Below are positions 1 to 28,063 of a DNA stretch of 64,000 nucleotides, piece after piece. The notes under the pieces were generated by a model. The model was not told the DNA's origin. It saw only the letters and a list, made by a program, of their open reading frames with translations, and did no database searches. The stretch's first letter is position 1; each line of letters opens with the position of its first letter. The translations under genes and the position numbers were made by a program. The stretch is from Amorphochlora amoebiformis (Eukaryota; Cercozoa; Chlorarachniophyceae), in contig BAAHQB010000048.1 in assembly GCA_054601695.1 (NCBI GenBank), forward strand, positions 868,001 to 932,000, written 5' to 3'.

Positions 1-137
1 GATATACAGCATATGTACGTGTAAGATAAGGTACATAGCGATATATTACATATTACATGTAATGCATTCGTTTCTGCAAATGATATATAATATATAATTA
101 AACATCCTTATTTTTCATAGTTATATCATATCATTAT

Positions 138-175
<38 letters not shown>

Positions 176-262
176 TATCTACCAATCTGTACAAATTTTT
201 ACCTATACTATATTAAGTTTGAATCGATTAATATATAAACAATGTAGTAAATATATATATTT

Positions 263-303
<41 letters not shown>

Positions 304-375
304 TATTTATTGTATAATACAGTAGTTGTGTTGTCCAAATGTTCATTTTCACATCAGATGCATATATCGTACTAC

Positions 376-459
376 CTATGATCCCGGAAGAACACAACTA
401 AAGGGTGGATGAGCTTAGAAGGCAAGTTCACCTGACAAGTACAATATCCCCACACACGT

Positions 460-497
<38 letters not shown>

Positions 498-498
498 G

Positions 499-561
<63 letters not shown>

Positions 562-670
562 CTATATATATATATATATAGACTATATTGTGCGAATGTA
601 TTGACCCCGGAAGAGTAAGGCTGGATGAGCTTAGATGGCAAGTTCAACGAGCAAATACAACATATAGATG

Positions 671-714
<44 letters not shown>

Positions 715-1199
715 CATACACACATAAATACATTCCATTCTTACATGGAGAGAGAATGTAAATCTTATTAGATTATGATACATATGTATTATTTATATAT
801 ATTTATATACATATATATATATATATATATATGTAACATATAAATAGGTATATGTATGTAATATATATAAATATACGTCGTCGCGTACACAGATATAAAC
901 ATTATACGCACTAAGAATATATACGTATATATACATATATATATATACATATATATATATATAATATGTATACTACATATATATATTTACATATTTATAT
1001 ATTTATGTGAATATTCTCAGAAAGCACGTAGAATGAAAGAAAGGGAGAAGAGAGAGAGAGAATGCTCAGGTAGGGAGATAAACAAATGAAGATAGGCGGA
1101 CGATACATCGATAGAAGAAAAATATCTTAAAAAAATAGATATCTCACCTGAAATTCTGCGTTATTAGGGTCGATGTAGAGCCGGAATAGGTGCCTTCCC

Positions 1200-1263
<64 letters not shown>

Positions 1264-1508
1264 TCTATTGGTTTATGTGCCATTCTTACATGTTTTATAA
1301 AACTGTACGTAAAAATGTAAACATATGCGCATAAAAATATTTTCATAATATGTATGTGTGCAGATATGTTCCTGTTCTCCTCTCCTATCTCACTCCCTGC
1401 CCCCCCCCTTTCTCTCTAACTACAATTTATTCCTATGTTTAAGAACATAGTAAAGAAGAAATACGTACACATAATTTTTAACATATAAATATTATACATA
1501 TATATATA

Positions 1509-1540
<32 letters not shown>

Positions 1541-1564
1541 GCGTATATATATATATACACACAA

Positions 1565-1611
<47 letters not shown>

Positions 1612-1626
1612 TATATATATATATAT

Positions 1627-1666
<40 letters not shown>

Positions 1667-2039
1667 TATTTGTAATATGAGGCTCGCCGCTCTGTGTCTC
1701 TATTCTCTTCACCTCTTCTCTATGTATGTATGGATGTAAAAACAAATATATATATACTCTATATATATATATATATGTATATATACGTGTAAATATATAT
1801 ATACATATGTAATCTATATATATATATATATGGATATATATTTGTATATATATATAAACTCTTACCTCTTCAGTAGATGGCGACAATCAGGGGGTGTGAG
1901 GCGCGTAGAGTCCTCGCTATATGTGTAGATAAAATATAATGGATGTATGTAGAACATACCTGTGTTTGTGTGTATTTATGTTGTATAGGTATTTATATAT
2001 ACATGTATATAAATATATTTTTATGCATCTGTCTATTTT

Positions 2040-2127
<88 letters not shown>

Positions 2128-2770
2128 CAGAGTATATGGATATAGAGCTTGTTTTCAGACAGCGAGGATTAGGAAATTATAGTATTCATGCAATGCGTAT
2201 ACATGCACAGATATAATTATTTTATTATTATCAATATTATCAATATTGCTATTATTAGTATCTTCATTAAATTATTACTTTCATTATACAATATATATAT
2301 ATATATATATATATGTACATATAGGATATATTATTATTATAATTATTATTATTATATATATTTATATATATATATATATATATTATGTGTATCACGTACT
2401 GTACGAAATATATATATAGATACCACAGGGCGAGCCATTGAGAGACCTCCTCGAAGAATAAAAGATTCTCAGAGCTCCATTCCGATTCTAGAAACTTCAT
2501 AAACCGGTCGCGGTAAAGCCGACTGAAATATTTGGTACATCGTTTTTAATGAACGTTGAAGAGTACACACGCAGGAAATCTTACAATATATGTGAATATG
2601 GTAATATTCCGTATATTTTGCAGCATATGTGTAATATATATGTGTGTGTATTGATACACATGCATAATATGTTTACACATAAGTATGTGTATATATACAT
2701 ATATGAATACAAACATACACATATTGTGTATGTGTACACACATACACACATATTTATACATGTATATATC

Positions 2771-2814
<44 letters not shown>

Positions 2815-2889
2815 TGTATAAAAGTATACCTTAGCAAAACAGTAGTCAACTTTGCTCTCTGCACATTTGAATCGTCCTATATGTGTATA

Positions 2890-2935
<46 letters not shown>

Positions 2936-2961
2936 TAATATTATATATATATATATAATAG

Positions 2962-2993
<32 letters not shown>

Positions 2994-3076
2994 TATGTAT
3001 ATAAATATGTGTGTGTGTTGTAAATAAAAAATAAATATATAATTACATATGTACATACATAACGCATAAATAAATC

Positions 3077-3132
<56 letters not shown>

Positions 3133-3154
3133 TATTATGTTGTAAATATAAAAT

Positions 3155-3204
<50 letters not shown>

Positions 3205-3464
3205 CATGTATGTATAATGAATAAACAAATAATTACATATTATGCATACATAGACATAAGGAATACTACATCAGTAGATAATAGAATTCATCTACCCACT
3301 TAGATATGGATATAAGTAGCAACTATGCATAAATGCAAATATATGGACATTGATATAATACATATTTCGCACATGAATTATACCTATATATGATATAAAT
3401 ATCATATATATTATATTATATTATAGACATATATATATGTATGTGTGTGTATATTATATATATG

Positions 3465-3507
<43 letters not shown>

Positions 3508-3532
3508 TATGCATATATATATCATATAAATG

Positions 3533-3576
<44 letters not shown>

Positions 3577-3625
3577 ATATATTGCATGTATACAAATATA
3601 GTTTAGCATATATATCATTGTACGA

Positions 3626-3658
<33 letters not shown>

Positions 3659-5134
3659 ATATTTAATACCTTGCGCCATAAGAATGCATACGTGTAGAAT
3701 AAAGGGAACCCGAGAACTAGAACCTGTGCCGCAAGCGTGAAAGCCAAGATGATATATAGCTGCATTGACAAGGTTAGGGTCAGGGTTGGTCAGAGTCAAG
3801 CGATAAAGCGACGGTGGCATAAGCGACGGTGGCATGCAGCTCATGAAGTTAGTGTGAATCTCGAGGCAAAGGGCAGTTCTGCTTTGGGATTAGGGTTGAG
3901 GTTTGGGGTCTACCTTTGCGAATAAGAACTCTTCTTCATCAAGGAGCCCACGAGCGTTGATAATCCATATGATTCCCTTTGTGTAAGTAAAATAAATCAA
4001 TACATATAAGCACATATCTATATTTACCAGTTTGTTGACACATGTTACGTAAAATATACTAGCACATACCCTATTGATATAATATGGCCATTATTCTCAT
4101 ATGAATATAGACTTAGCTCCGTTTTCCTGGTGTGTGTGATAAAGAGGGAGAGTTCGCCTCACCCATGGTCCCATTGTGGATATAGACATATATATGGTCA
4201 GCTTCAGCTCCGTCGTGATCAAGAACGGGTCTTGCACCTAAATGTATGTAAGGTCAATAATATACACATATATGTGCGTGTGTGTGTGCATAAATTTTCG
4301 GTATATCATATGTATGATACTGTTGGACATTTTATGGCGTCCGCACGACCAGATTTATTAATCGGTATCGTATTTTCATCAAGGGCACATTTACGTTACA
4401 TTTACAAGCTTGTTTGTACATATATTCCAAAGTATTCACGAATATACAACACAGGACACGCAACTCACAGACATTCCGACCCGGAGCAAAAGAACAGCGT
4501 ATCGATTTTCCGTGTGTTTCATACCTGATTCTTTCGTAGCAACCAAACGAAGTAGACAATTAAACAGACGTCTCCTAATTTTTTATTTAACATATATATA
4601 TATATATATATATATATTCATTATATATATATATATATATTCATTATATATATATAATTCATTATATATATATATATATATATATTTATTTACATACATA
4701 TATTATATGTATAGTATTTATGTAATATATACATTGTACGTACAAAAAATTAGTATATAATATATATATATATATATATATGCATATATATATATATATA
4801 TTATTATATATATATATATATATTGTACATATATATATATATATATATATATTTGTATGTTCAGATGTATACATATATATATATAATAGATTTTTTACAA
4901 TAAAACACATCGATCATATACGTAAAAAGATTAGATAGATGTAACATACGTATATGTATACACACACATATATATATATGTATGTATATGTATATATTTA
5001 CATATATATATGTGTATATATATATATATATATGTGTATATATACATCGATATTTTTACACATAAATAATGTATACATAGTATAAATAAATCTAAACTCA
5101 GATACTGTATATTACATATATATATATATATATC

Positions 5135-5180
<46 letters not shown>

Positions 5181-5642
5181 CATATATATATATATATATA
5201 TATAATATATATACATATATATATATATATTACATATATATATATATATATATATGTTGTGTGTGTGTGTGTGTGAGAGAGGGAGAGAGTGTATATGCAT
5301 TTATTTATATTCATAAATTACCTATGATTGACAAAACGGTGCCCCACACTGTGCAGTCTTTCTCACGTTTAGTCCAACTTTGTGCAAGTGAACTGTAAAT
5401 AAGTATAATATGTTTATACATATATAATGTGTGTATAAACGTGTCTATTTATGTATTATTCCTAAATATATGTATCTTAGTTATCTACACGTCTAAAATT
5501 ATACGTACATAACTTTAAATTTGTGAGAATAGAGATGTATGTATTTTACATATATATAATATATATATATACATAATATTTTTTTAGTTTATTTATATAT
5601 GTTGAATACATTTTATATTATATACAGTAATATGTATGTGTG

Positions 5643-5690
<48 letters not shown>

Positions 5691-5904
5691 TGTGTAAAAT
5701 AATATATATATATATGATTCATATATGTACAAATACAGATAGATCGATGTCAACGTGTATTATATCACTGCAATATAGCAGTAGTAGGATTTTTATTATT
5801 TGTATTGTTGTTACAATTCGTTGTAACTCCTAAATATTTTTATTTATATATTCGTTAGAAATGTACATGAATACATACATACATATATTAAATATATATA
5901 TATT

Positions 5905-5946
<42 letters not shown>

Positions 5947-6195
5947 AATGGAGGTATGTAATTATAGAGGTATATTAATAAAGAATATATATGATATTTG
6001 ATATGTTATCAAATTATACATATATGTATATATAAAGAAACATATATTGTATATATATATATATGTATTACAGAGGTACACTGCAATAAAGAGTGCGTAT
6101 GATATTTGATATGATATACAAATTATGATTACACCGGAGTAATGTACATTTGTATGAAGTGTATATGTATTCAGATTTATTAATCTATATGCATG

Positions 6196-6263
<68 letters not shown>

Positions 6264-7429
6264 TAATATTATATATACTCAGCGGACGCCGCGATCACAA
6301 CAATGAGGATGAACACAGACTTGAACCCCGCATAATACGCCATCGCGTTCCAGGGCGATTGACTGTAAAAATGCTGGGTGTGTCGCGTGAAACGATCCTC
6401 CTCACGAGCCCTGTCCCGTCCTTCGCTCTTGAGGGAGAGGCGCTTGGACTGAGGATTTAAGGTGTAGGGTTTTAGACTGGTGTTTCGAGTTACTTTTTTA
6501 AGATATTTGTCAATTTCAGGTTTGTTTTTGTCTGCGTTTGAATTGAGAGTTAGGGTTGGATTGCCAGATATATATAGTAGAAGACGAAAATCTGTGAGAT
6601 TATTGTGTGGTGAAGAAGAGGATGAAGATCAGATTTCATTTGTGTGGGGTTTGGAAGCACCATAACCAATGAGTCGCCACGCCTGTGGTGACTCATTAAT
6701 GACATAGACGTCTTTCGAATGTTTTAAACAAAAGTTTTTAAAACCAAGTCCATTGAACAAAATGAATAGATCAGCCCAGTTAGAGAAGCACAGATATTCG
6801 TGACATGCGCAGCCGGTGGTAAAGCTTGTGTATCACCCTTGAAATCACCTCCATCTTGTGGTCGTTGGCGCTCGCCATCCTGTGCTTTGCTTCCTTGAGT
6901 TCTTGTTTTTCCTTCCTTCGCGCCCTCCTTGCTAATTTCTAACAAGGTATCAACGGCGATTGAGAAAATATGTATGCCGAGGCGGGTTTTAACTTCGTTA
7001 CCTGGCTTCGCTCGTAGGAATGCAGCAGAGCTATGACACGGAAGAAATAGCTGGCCATAGACACACTCCAGATGACTTGATAGATGATATCTGTGAACCC
7101 ACAGGGAATGGGGGCCTGATATGGGTCAAAATGAGACTCTTGAGACATATTGTCCCAAAGGAAGAAAGTGTTAGCACGGTACATCCTGAGCTCGAAGAAC
7201 TTGAAACAGCGCCGTAATATTAAGACCAAATGCGCCAATCATCCCAGCCCTACTCATACCCAAGAGTCGGGTCAAAATAGGCGGGACGCAGCTAAAAAGA
7301 AGCATACCAAGGAGAGCGAGACCGAATGGGCTCGAGATTCATTCGGAGGACAAACGGGATCAATAGAGCAACCCACACAAAGGTGAGAATCGCGTAAAAT
7401 ATCCATGATGCCAGTAAGTTGTCGCTCAT
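376..7429 (-). CDS. 7TM receptor fused to RGS domain (AtRGS1-like), 3' end outside window
   Basis: Seven-transmembrane regulator of G-protein signalling: the membrane part is receptor-like and the cytosolic RGS domain would accelerate GTP hydrolysis by a G-alpha subunit. Exons in transcript order: 7429-7308, 7185-7002, 6938-6837, 6448-6279, 5377-5322, 4574-4525, 4237-4163, 3976-3914, 3759-3670, 2876-2830, 2522-2424, 1916-1866, 1199-1148, 431-376. All junctions agree in phase. Seen: TM1 ([19 protein letters not shown]), TM3 after a PCGF motif, a basic loop ([13 protein letters not shown]), further TM segments, the [15 protein letters not shown] stretch that resembles AtRGS1 around TM6, and TM7 ([16 protein letters not shown]). 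The RGS domain follows ([20 protein letters not shown], then [14 protein letters not shown] and VNLPSKL). The start is the ATG at 7429; an in-frame upstream extension reaches 7600. A TM2-like stretch lies in another frame (7160-7310), so the model shows six clear TMs. The C-terminal part of the RGS domain lies beyond position 1. Confidence 0.8.
588..655 (-). pseudogene. Decayed copy of the VNLPSKL RGS exon
   Basis: On the minus strand this repeats the exon at 376-431, encoding [10 protein letters not shown] in place of [10 protein letters not shown], with matching flanking bases. The intact copy has a CAG acceptor just before the exon. Here the equivalent bases read CTCG, so the acceptor is lost, and the downstream frame diverges after the Pro codon. 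It sits in the intron between exons 1148-1199 and 376-431. It could still be an alternative exon with a different acceptor, but decay is simpler. Confidence 0.6.
2041..2126. repeat. (TA)n array
   Basis: Uninterrupted TA dinucleotides of about 86 nt in an intron of the 7TM-RGS gene. Its neighbours at 475-556, 660-710, 1203-1260 and 3080-3128 are similar. These arrays generate the Tyr/Ile open frames in all registers. Confidence 0.95.
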
Positions 7430-7700
7430 TTTTCCCGTCTCGCCTTGAGCGATAACCCAGCGTGCGGCGGCTACCTTCTCCCTGCACTCACCGCCAGCCG
7501 CCACAGACGGGAAACTCCGAGGCACGTTAGGCGTTTCAGTGAATGAAACCGTAAGACTCTTATGTACTTCTTCAGGTGATTTCAAATACCAACAACACAC
7601 TCACTACTAACCTCTAACGGATTATCAACGTATATTACAGGTCATGTGTTTATTCCAAATTCTTCCAGAAAATCTGGATTCCGAACACCGGAACCCAGTC
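7430..7700. promoter_or_regulatory. Head-to-head intergenic region, 7TM-RGS / ZCCHC17-like
   Basis: 271 bp between the two divergent start codons (7429 minus, 7701 plus). It is GC-balanced and free of TA arrays, unlike the flanking introns. It is probably a shared promoter; I see no convincing TATA box. An in-frame N-terminal extension of the receptor could take up part of it. Confidence 0.5.
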
Positions 7701-20431
<12,731 letters not shown>

Positions 20432-21785
20432 ACCTCAAGCAGACTCAATACTCATGAATCAGCATGATCATATAAATTCATAAAATTATTATTACAATAT
20501 CACAGTATCATTGAAAGTTCAAAATATATATTGTGACACTACCTAGACTACATACTATTACAAATAGAATTATAATTAGTATCTGGAGTATGTCTAGTAT
20601 GTCTAGCACGTAGAAACAGCTTATTAGTGTTCGGACTAGTCGGATGGCCTATGATACGTAACTTATGATCAATGGCCAAATGACACGAATTCAACAAGCC
20701 ACAAATTCTAGAAGTCGCTTAGATTTATGATACAAGAGTGAAAACAAAGAAATTAGGATCTTCGTAATGATACCGGCAATGAGAGAATATTCAACGAATT
20801 CTAGGCTTATAACCGATTGTGGATCTAGATGCCACACATCTGATCGGGTTACATATCCTAGGTCTCCCTCTTATTATCCTCCTGGTTATAGCGATATCTA
20901 TTAAAAACATCTAGATATTTACATGTAAAGTATAAGATATATATTTGTGTGTAAAGTAAACATCTTCATTTATATTGTACCCAGGATACATATATACACA
21001 TATATACACATATGTATATATACATATATATCTAATCACACACACACATATGTATATATACATATATATATATATGTATATATATAAATATGTATATAAA
21101 TATATAAATATATATATATATATATATATGTGTATATATATACACACATATACCATATACATATATATTATTACATACATGCATACATATACCCATATAC
21201 ACATATTGTATACAGATAAATATTACATGAATGTATGAATATATACCTATAGATATACACTTATACATACATATATACTAGCTCTAAGCCTGAGCCTAGC
21301 TCTAGCTCTAGCTCTAAGCCTGAGCCTAGCTCTAGCTCTAAGCCTGAGCCTAGCTCTAGCTCTAAGCCTAGCTCTAGCTCTAAGCCTGAGCCGAGCTCTA
21401 AGCCTAGCTCTAGCTCTAAGCCTGAGTCTAGCTCTAGCTCTAAGCCTAGCTCTAGCTGCTCTAAGCCTAGCTCTAGCTCTATGCGCCTAGCCCTAGCTCT
21501 AAGCTTGAGCCTAGCTCTAAGCCTGAGCCTAGGTCTAGCTCTATGCGCCTAGGTCTAGCTCTATGCGCCTAGGTCTAGCTCTATGCGCCTAGCTCTAGCT
21601 CTATGCGCCTAGGTCTAGCTCTATGCGCCTAGGTCTAGCTCTATACGCCTAGCTCTAGCTCTATGCGCCTAGCTCTAGCTCTATGCGCCTAGCTCTAGCT
21701 CTATGCGCCTAGCTCTAGCTCTATGCGCCTAGCTCTAGCTCTAAGCCTGAGCCTAGCTCTCTCTATATATATTTAAGATACAATG

Positions 21786-21816
<31 letters not shown>

Positions 21817-22035
21817 ATACATATGTTTGCATATATATATAAATCTACAAAAATTGTAATATGTAATATATATATATATATATGTATATTATATATATAT
21901 ATATATACATATATATATACTTATATATATGTATATATATATATATATAATATACGTCTATATGTATGAATATATATATGTATACATATATGTACAAACA
22001 TTATGATCGCGTACCTACATATAGATATATACATA

Positions 22036-22075
<40 letters not shown>

Positions 22076-22160
22076 CTTTACATAATACAGATCTGCAAGT
22101 AAGATGAATATATAAAAAATGATAACATACATACATACCTATATATATATATATATATGT
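20432..22160. other. Tail-to-tail intergenic region
   Basis: Lies between the stop of the ZCCHC17-like gene and the stop of the cdsA-like gene. 20432-20930 is mixed-composition unique sequence, probably 3' UTR and spacer, with no gene recognised. 20930-21280 is TA-rich. 21282-21763 is a minisatellite. 21764-22160 is TA-rich. Confidence 0.75.
21282..21763. repeat. AGCTCT/GCCTAG minisatellite
   Basis: The first half mixes AGCTCT hexamers with AAGCCTGAGCCT units. From about 21535 a regular 20-bp unit (CTATGCGCCTAGCTCTAGCT, with an AGGTCTAGCT variant) repeats about ten times. It is not coding: there is no splice context and the unit length is not a multiple of three. Confidence 0.9.
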
Positions 22161-22541
22161 CTAACGGATAACCCTATTCATTTCTTCGGGCTTAGGATCT
22201 AGATTAGGTTCAATCTGATTTCCGAGTCCATTTAGACCTGACGTTATCTGCGTCCAGAATTCCCTGAAATGCACATTTTTGTGGTAATAAGGTATATTCA
22301 CCATAAACTCTCATAAGAAGATATCTGCTTCCCCTCCCTAATTGTGTTCTCTCACTTCTTATTTCTCTTTTTATTTACCTGCGTGAGATAGTACACATGA
22401 TTGCGATTCCGGATACCACAGATGCTACACCAGCCATGCCGGGTCCGACGCTACATTGTGTATACACACATATATATACAAATATATATATATATAATAT
22501 ATACATATATATATATATGTATATATATGTACATACATATG

Positions 22542-22590
<49 letters not shown>

Positions 22591-23261
22591 CTGTTAACGC
22601 AACGGCAGTCCAGACGTTGGTATTAGAAAATGGTAGTCCGGGATTAGGTTCGATTGAAGACCATTTGGATTATGAATGGGTACATGGGTACTACAACTAC
22701 ATGGGACTACAATGGACTGTGTGACATGGCGTGACGTCACGCTTTGTCACGCCTCCTCGAAGCCTCATACTACTGGGTACTGCCGGTTGCTACCGTGTAC
22801 TACCGGATGAGAGAATCTCGAAGGATCTCCGGAATCTCTAGCTATATGTAGTATAGGTATCACTATACCTCAACACTTATCGTATCTACTCTCGAACTGG
22901 GTGCGCTCATGCTATTTATATTGTTGCTTTAACATTATACATATGTATACCCCTATATATATATTTTTTTTATATAGATACAATATACACATATATATTA
23001 TGTGTATATTGCATAAGTTTTTTTTGTATACATATTTAACATAAATACATGATATGTATTTAACATAAATACATGTAATATACAGCATAATTATCAGCAT
23101 CCATGTGTAAATGTATATATATATATATATATATATAGATATACTTCTATACATTATATACACATATATGCATATGTATATATGTATAATATACATGCAG
23201 TACTATACACTATATACATGAATATAAATATATATACATATATATATATACATATACATAC

Positions 23262-23313
<52 letters not shown>

Positions 23314-23341
23314 TTACATACATATACACGTATATATAAAT

Positions 23342-23381
<40 letters not shown>

Positions 23382-23451
23382 GGAAGTTCACACACATATA
23401 TACATATACATATACATATATACACATACACACACATATACTGTCAAATAT

Positions 23452-23482
<31 letters not shown>

Positions 23483-23599
23483 TAACATAATGTGTATATG
23501 CATATTTTTATAAATATACCCAATTCTATCAATAAAGGGAAGGAAGAGAGTCACGAACGCATACGCCGCCGGCCCGACAAATATATAGCTGAATACAAC

Positions 23600-23630
<31 letters not shown>

Positions 23631-24106
23631 CATATATACAGTCTCAGTAACCCCATCCTGCCTACCCTATCCCTGAGCCTTCTATCTCTCACTATACCTG
23701 ACCCGTTCATGTTCATGTCCCTCCCTTGTCCCTCCCCTCTTGTATGCTCTGTCCCACGTCCCCCTGTCCCCCTTTGTCCCGATGTCATTGGCTACCTGTC
23801 TAGTCGATCGAGTATTCCTCCATGTCCTGGGAATATATTTCCGAAATCCTTCACTCCTGCGTCCCTATATTTACATTTATGTTCAAATCTTTATGTATGT
23901 ATATATGTAAATAAATATATATACAGATATATATATACATATATATTACATACTACATATACATACATATATATATATATATGTATATAAAAGCTATCTG
24001 TACATATATGTATGCGTAGCTATATATATATACAACTCTGCAATGCTGTAGAACAAAATAATATAATTAAAAGTCTATATTTACATCTACGTGCATATAT
24101 TTGCAT

Positions 24107-24153
<47 letters not shown>

Positions 24154-24369
24154 ACACGTATGTAATTTTACCGCTTAATCATTGAGGCCATTAAATCGCC
24201 TAAGAGAGATATTACGCTAACCAACGTTCCGTACATGATTCCTATTTATCATATGTGTGTGTGTGTATGTCATTTACAATACATATATCTGCCGTATATA
24301 GGTGTTACATTATGTTTACATTCATATTTGAGGATATGTACATGTGTTTAATACTTTTAGACGTGTAGA

Positions 24370-24404
<35 letters not shown>

Positions 24405-25001
24405 ATATATGTATAATATATATATATACCTGTGAAGACCCAGTGAGGCCAACCCATGACCTAACATACCAGGGTTAGGGTTAGGTTTAGGGTTAGAGTT
24501 AGAGTTAGGGTTAGAGTTAGAGTTAGGGTTAGAGTTAGGGTTAGGGTTAGAGTTAGGGTTAGGGTTAGAGTTAGGGTTAGGGTTAGAGTTTGTGTTAGGG
24601 TTAGAGTTAGTGTTGGTTAGAGTTAGGGTTAGGGTTAGGGTAGGGTTTGGTCAGGGTTATTAGACCTTAGCTCCGATTATAGCGGTTACCATAGCCATTG
24701 CTGCTCCAGATAGGAAGCCTTATATGGATATATATATATGTATATATATGTATATATATACATCAGTAATTATTATTAATTATGTATATATATATATATA
24801 TATACATGTATATACATATTAAGTATGCTTTGCGTGGATATTATATATATATATATATAGATTTATATATATATACATATTATATATATATATATATATA
24901 TATTGTATATATAGTATATACCTTCAACAGTTTTGTTAGGAGATGCTCCCCCAGCGGCCGGACATACGGATGATATCTTGTTTCTACGTATATATTCATA
25001 C

Positions 25002-25032
<31 letters not shown>

Positions 25033-25924
25033 ATGTATATATGTATATATTTATATACGATATTATTAATATTTGTAGTGTATTACGACCTCATCTATGT
25101 AAAAAGAGACAAAGAGACGGACAGATAGAGAGAGAGAGAGAGAGAGAGAAAGATAGATAGAGAGAAAGAGACAGATAGAGAAAGAGGGAGATAGAGAAAG
25201 AGAGAGAGAGAGAAAAGAGAGAGAGAGGAAGAGAGAGAGAGAAAGATAAGAGGGAAAGAGGAGGAGAGAGAGAGAGTGAGAGAAAGAGATATAGAGACGG
25301 AGAGGAAGAGAGAGAAGAGAGAGAGAGAGAGAAGGATAGATAGGGAAGAGAAAGAGAGAGAGAGAGAGAGAGGGACAGGAAAAGAGAGAAGACAGAGAGA
25401 GAGAGAGTGTGTAAGAGTGAGAGAGAGTAAGAAAGAGAGAAAGAGGAAGAGAGAGAGAGAGAAAGGGAGGGAGAGGAACACAGAGAGAAAGCTTTTAGAG
25501 AAAGAGAGAGAGAGAGATGGATAGAGAGAAGAGAGACAGATAGAGAGAAAGACCTTCCCCATTTCTTTCCACCAAAGTAAGCGCCGACATCAGATAGGGC
25601 ACAACCCAATGCCTGAGTAACATGTTTTTGAATGTGTCTACGTATGTATCTGTGTGTATGTGCATTATACATGCATATTGAAAAGCATACATATGTGTAT
25701 TTTAAATATATGTGTATATAGTATGTATATATATTTAGATATAGATATATATATATATATATATATATCTGTATATATATTTATATATATACATAGAATT
25801 AGATAGATACTTTTATATGTTTTATGTACATAAATTAGATTTATTTCTAGTGAAATGTATTCATATTTTAGCAAGCAGTTTTACCATGTGTACAAACCAT
25901 ATTATAGTATATAGTAAATAATTC

Positions 25925-25968
<44 letters not shown>

Positions 25969-26080
25969 GTGTATATACATCATTTTTTATATAGATGTAT
26001 TATAAACATTTTTTTTAATAAATATAACATATAATATATATATATATACACACATATATATATATATATTATATACACAA

Positions 26081-26113
<33 letters not shown>

Positions 26114-26646
26114 TTAATTATTTTTCGAAACATACCGTGAACCAATATGTGATCGCTCCCTAAGAGGGTTAGAACGAACCAAAAATCATATTATTAGAGG
26201 GTTAGATTAAGGGTTAAGACTCAGATTCAGTTTTTTATTTCTAGTCAAATAATACATATTACAGCAAGATTTTCTACTATATGTACACATTCTTATTATA
26301 ATATAGTACAGAATGTATTGTACGGAATATATATGCATATATATATATATATACATATATACACATATATATATATACATATTATGTATAGATATATGTA
26401 TATATCCATACATATATCTATCTGTATTTATACTTTTTACATAGACTTATTTACACATATGTATTACAACGGATTGAATTTAGGGTTAGGTTTTGAATGA
26501 CGTAAGGGTTATTGCTAAAAGGATGAGATTTTCAGAGAATCATAATATTCTATATATATATATATGTATATATATATATAACACATTCTTATATATATAT
26601 ACATATATATATATATATTATACATACACACACATATATATAATAT

Positions 26647-26678
<32 letters not shown>

Positions 26679-26748
26679 CTACATATGCATGTATGGTATA
26701 CATCTACATATACACATACATGTATATTATATTCATATATGTTACATA

Positions 26749-26791
<43 letters not shown>

Positions 26792-28017
26792 TATATATAT
26801 ATAATACATAGATACCTGAGAAACTACATCTGCAGCTACAGAAACAGGAGAGACCTTCTGAACCCATGCGGCGAGGCCTGAGGAAACGGCTTAGAGTAAG
26901 AAATAGGGTTAGGGTTAGGGTTAGGGTTAGGGTTAGGGTTAGGGTTAGGGTTAGGATCAGATTATTCAGCATGTCTTAGAACCATTCACTCGGTTAGGAT
27001 CAGATTATTCAGCGTGTCTTAGTCCGTAGACCATTGACTCTGACTCGGTTAGTGTTAGGGTTAGGGTTAGGTTAGGGTCTGGGTTAGGGTTAGGGTTAGG
27101 GTTAGTCAGAGGCTTACGGTTAGAGATAGTCACACCTAGGGAGGTTTAGGGTTTGGATAAGGTTTAGGGTTAGGGTTAGGGTTAGTTTCACAATGTTTTG
27201 AAATCAAAATTAGGATTAGGATTAGGGTTCGGTTTAGCGTCAGGCTTAGGGTTAGGCTTAGGGTTAGGCTTAGGTTGTATATGGTTTTAGATTTTGGGTT
27301 TGGGTTAGGGCTAGGTTAGGTATAAGATTAGGGTTAGGGTTAGTTTACATATGAATTCGCGTAGATTTTGGTTGAGGGTTAGGGTTAGGGTTAGTTAGCA
27401 TATGATTAGGGTTAGTTTAGGCTTAGGGTTAGGATAGTTAGCACATGATTTCAGGGTTTGAGTTAGGGTTAGGATTAGGTTAGGTTTAGGGAGTTTGGGG
27501 TCAGGGTTAGGGCTAGGATGAGGTTTAGGTTTAGGGTTAGGATGAATTAGTATATAGTGTGGGTTAGGGTTAGGGTTAGGGTTAGGGTTAGGATTAGGTT
27601 AGGTTCAGGGTTAAGGTTAGTGAGCATACGGTTTGGAGGGAAACAGGCTGCAATTAACGGTTAGGTTAGGTTTAGGGTTAGAGTCAGCTAGCTAGGATCA
27701 GATTGTTCAGCATGCCGTAGTCCGAGAACCATTGACTCTTTGAATGTTAGGGTTAGGATAAGGTTAGGATTAGGATTAGGTTAGGGTTACGGCTAGTTAG
27801 GATATGGTTTTGGTATACAGTTACGGTTAGAGCTAGGATTAGGGTTAGACTTAGGGTTTGTTACGGTTAGCGTTAGGATTAGGGTTGGATTTAGGGTTTT
27901 TTACGGTTAGAGTTAGGACGAGGGTTAGATTTAGGGTTTGTAACCTGTCGAGACTGCCGTGTCGACCTAAAAGATGTATAAATATATATACATACATACA
28001 TACATACACAACATATA

Positions 28018-28063
<46 letters not shown>

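Noticed and set aside
21282-21763. CRISPR array
   Set aside because: The units are directly tandem without unique spacers, in a eukaryotic intergenic region.
25091-25672. Long Ser/Leu-rich frame on the minus strand
   Set aside because: It overlaps a true cdsA exon only at its end and in a different frame. The rest is a GA/CT repeat.
26896-27944. Chromosome end or telomere
   Set aside because: The TTAGGG units are degenerate and lie between two phased exons of one gene, with genes continuing on both sides.
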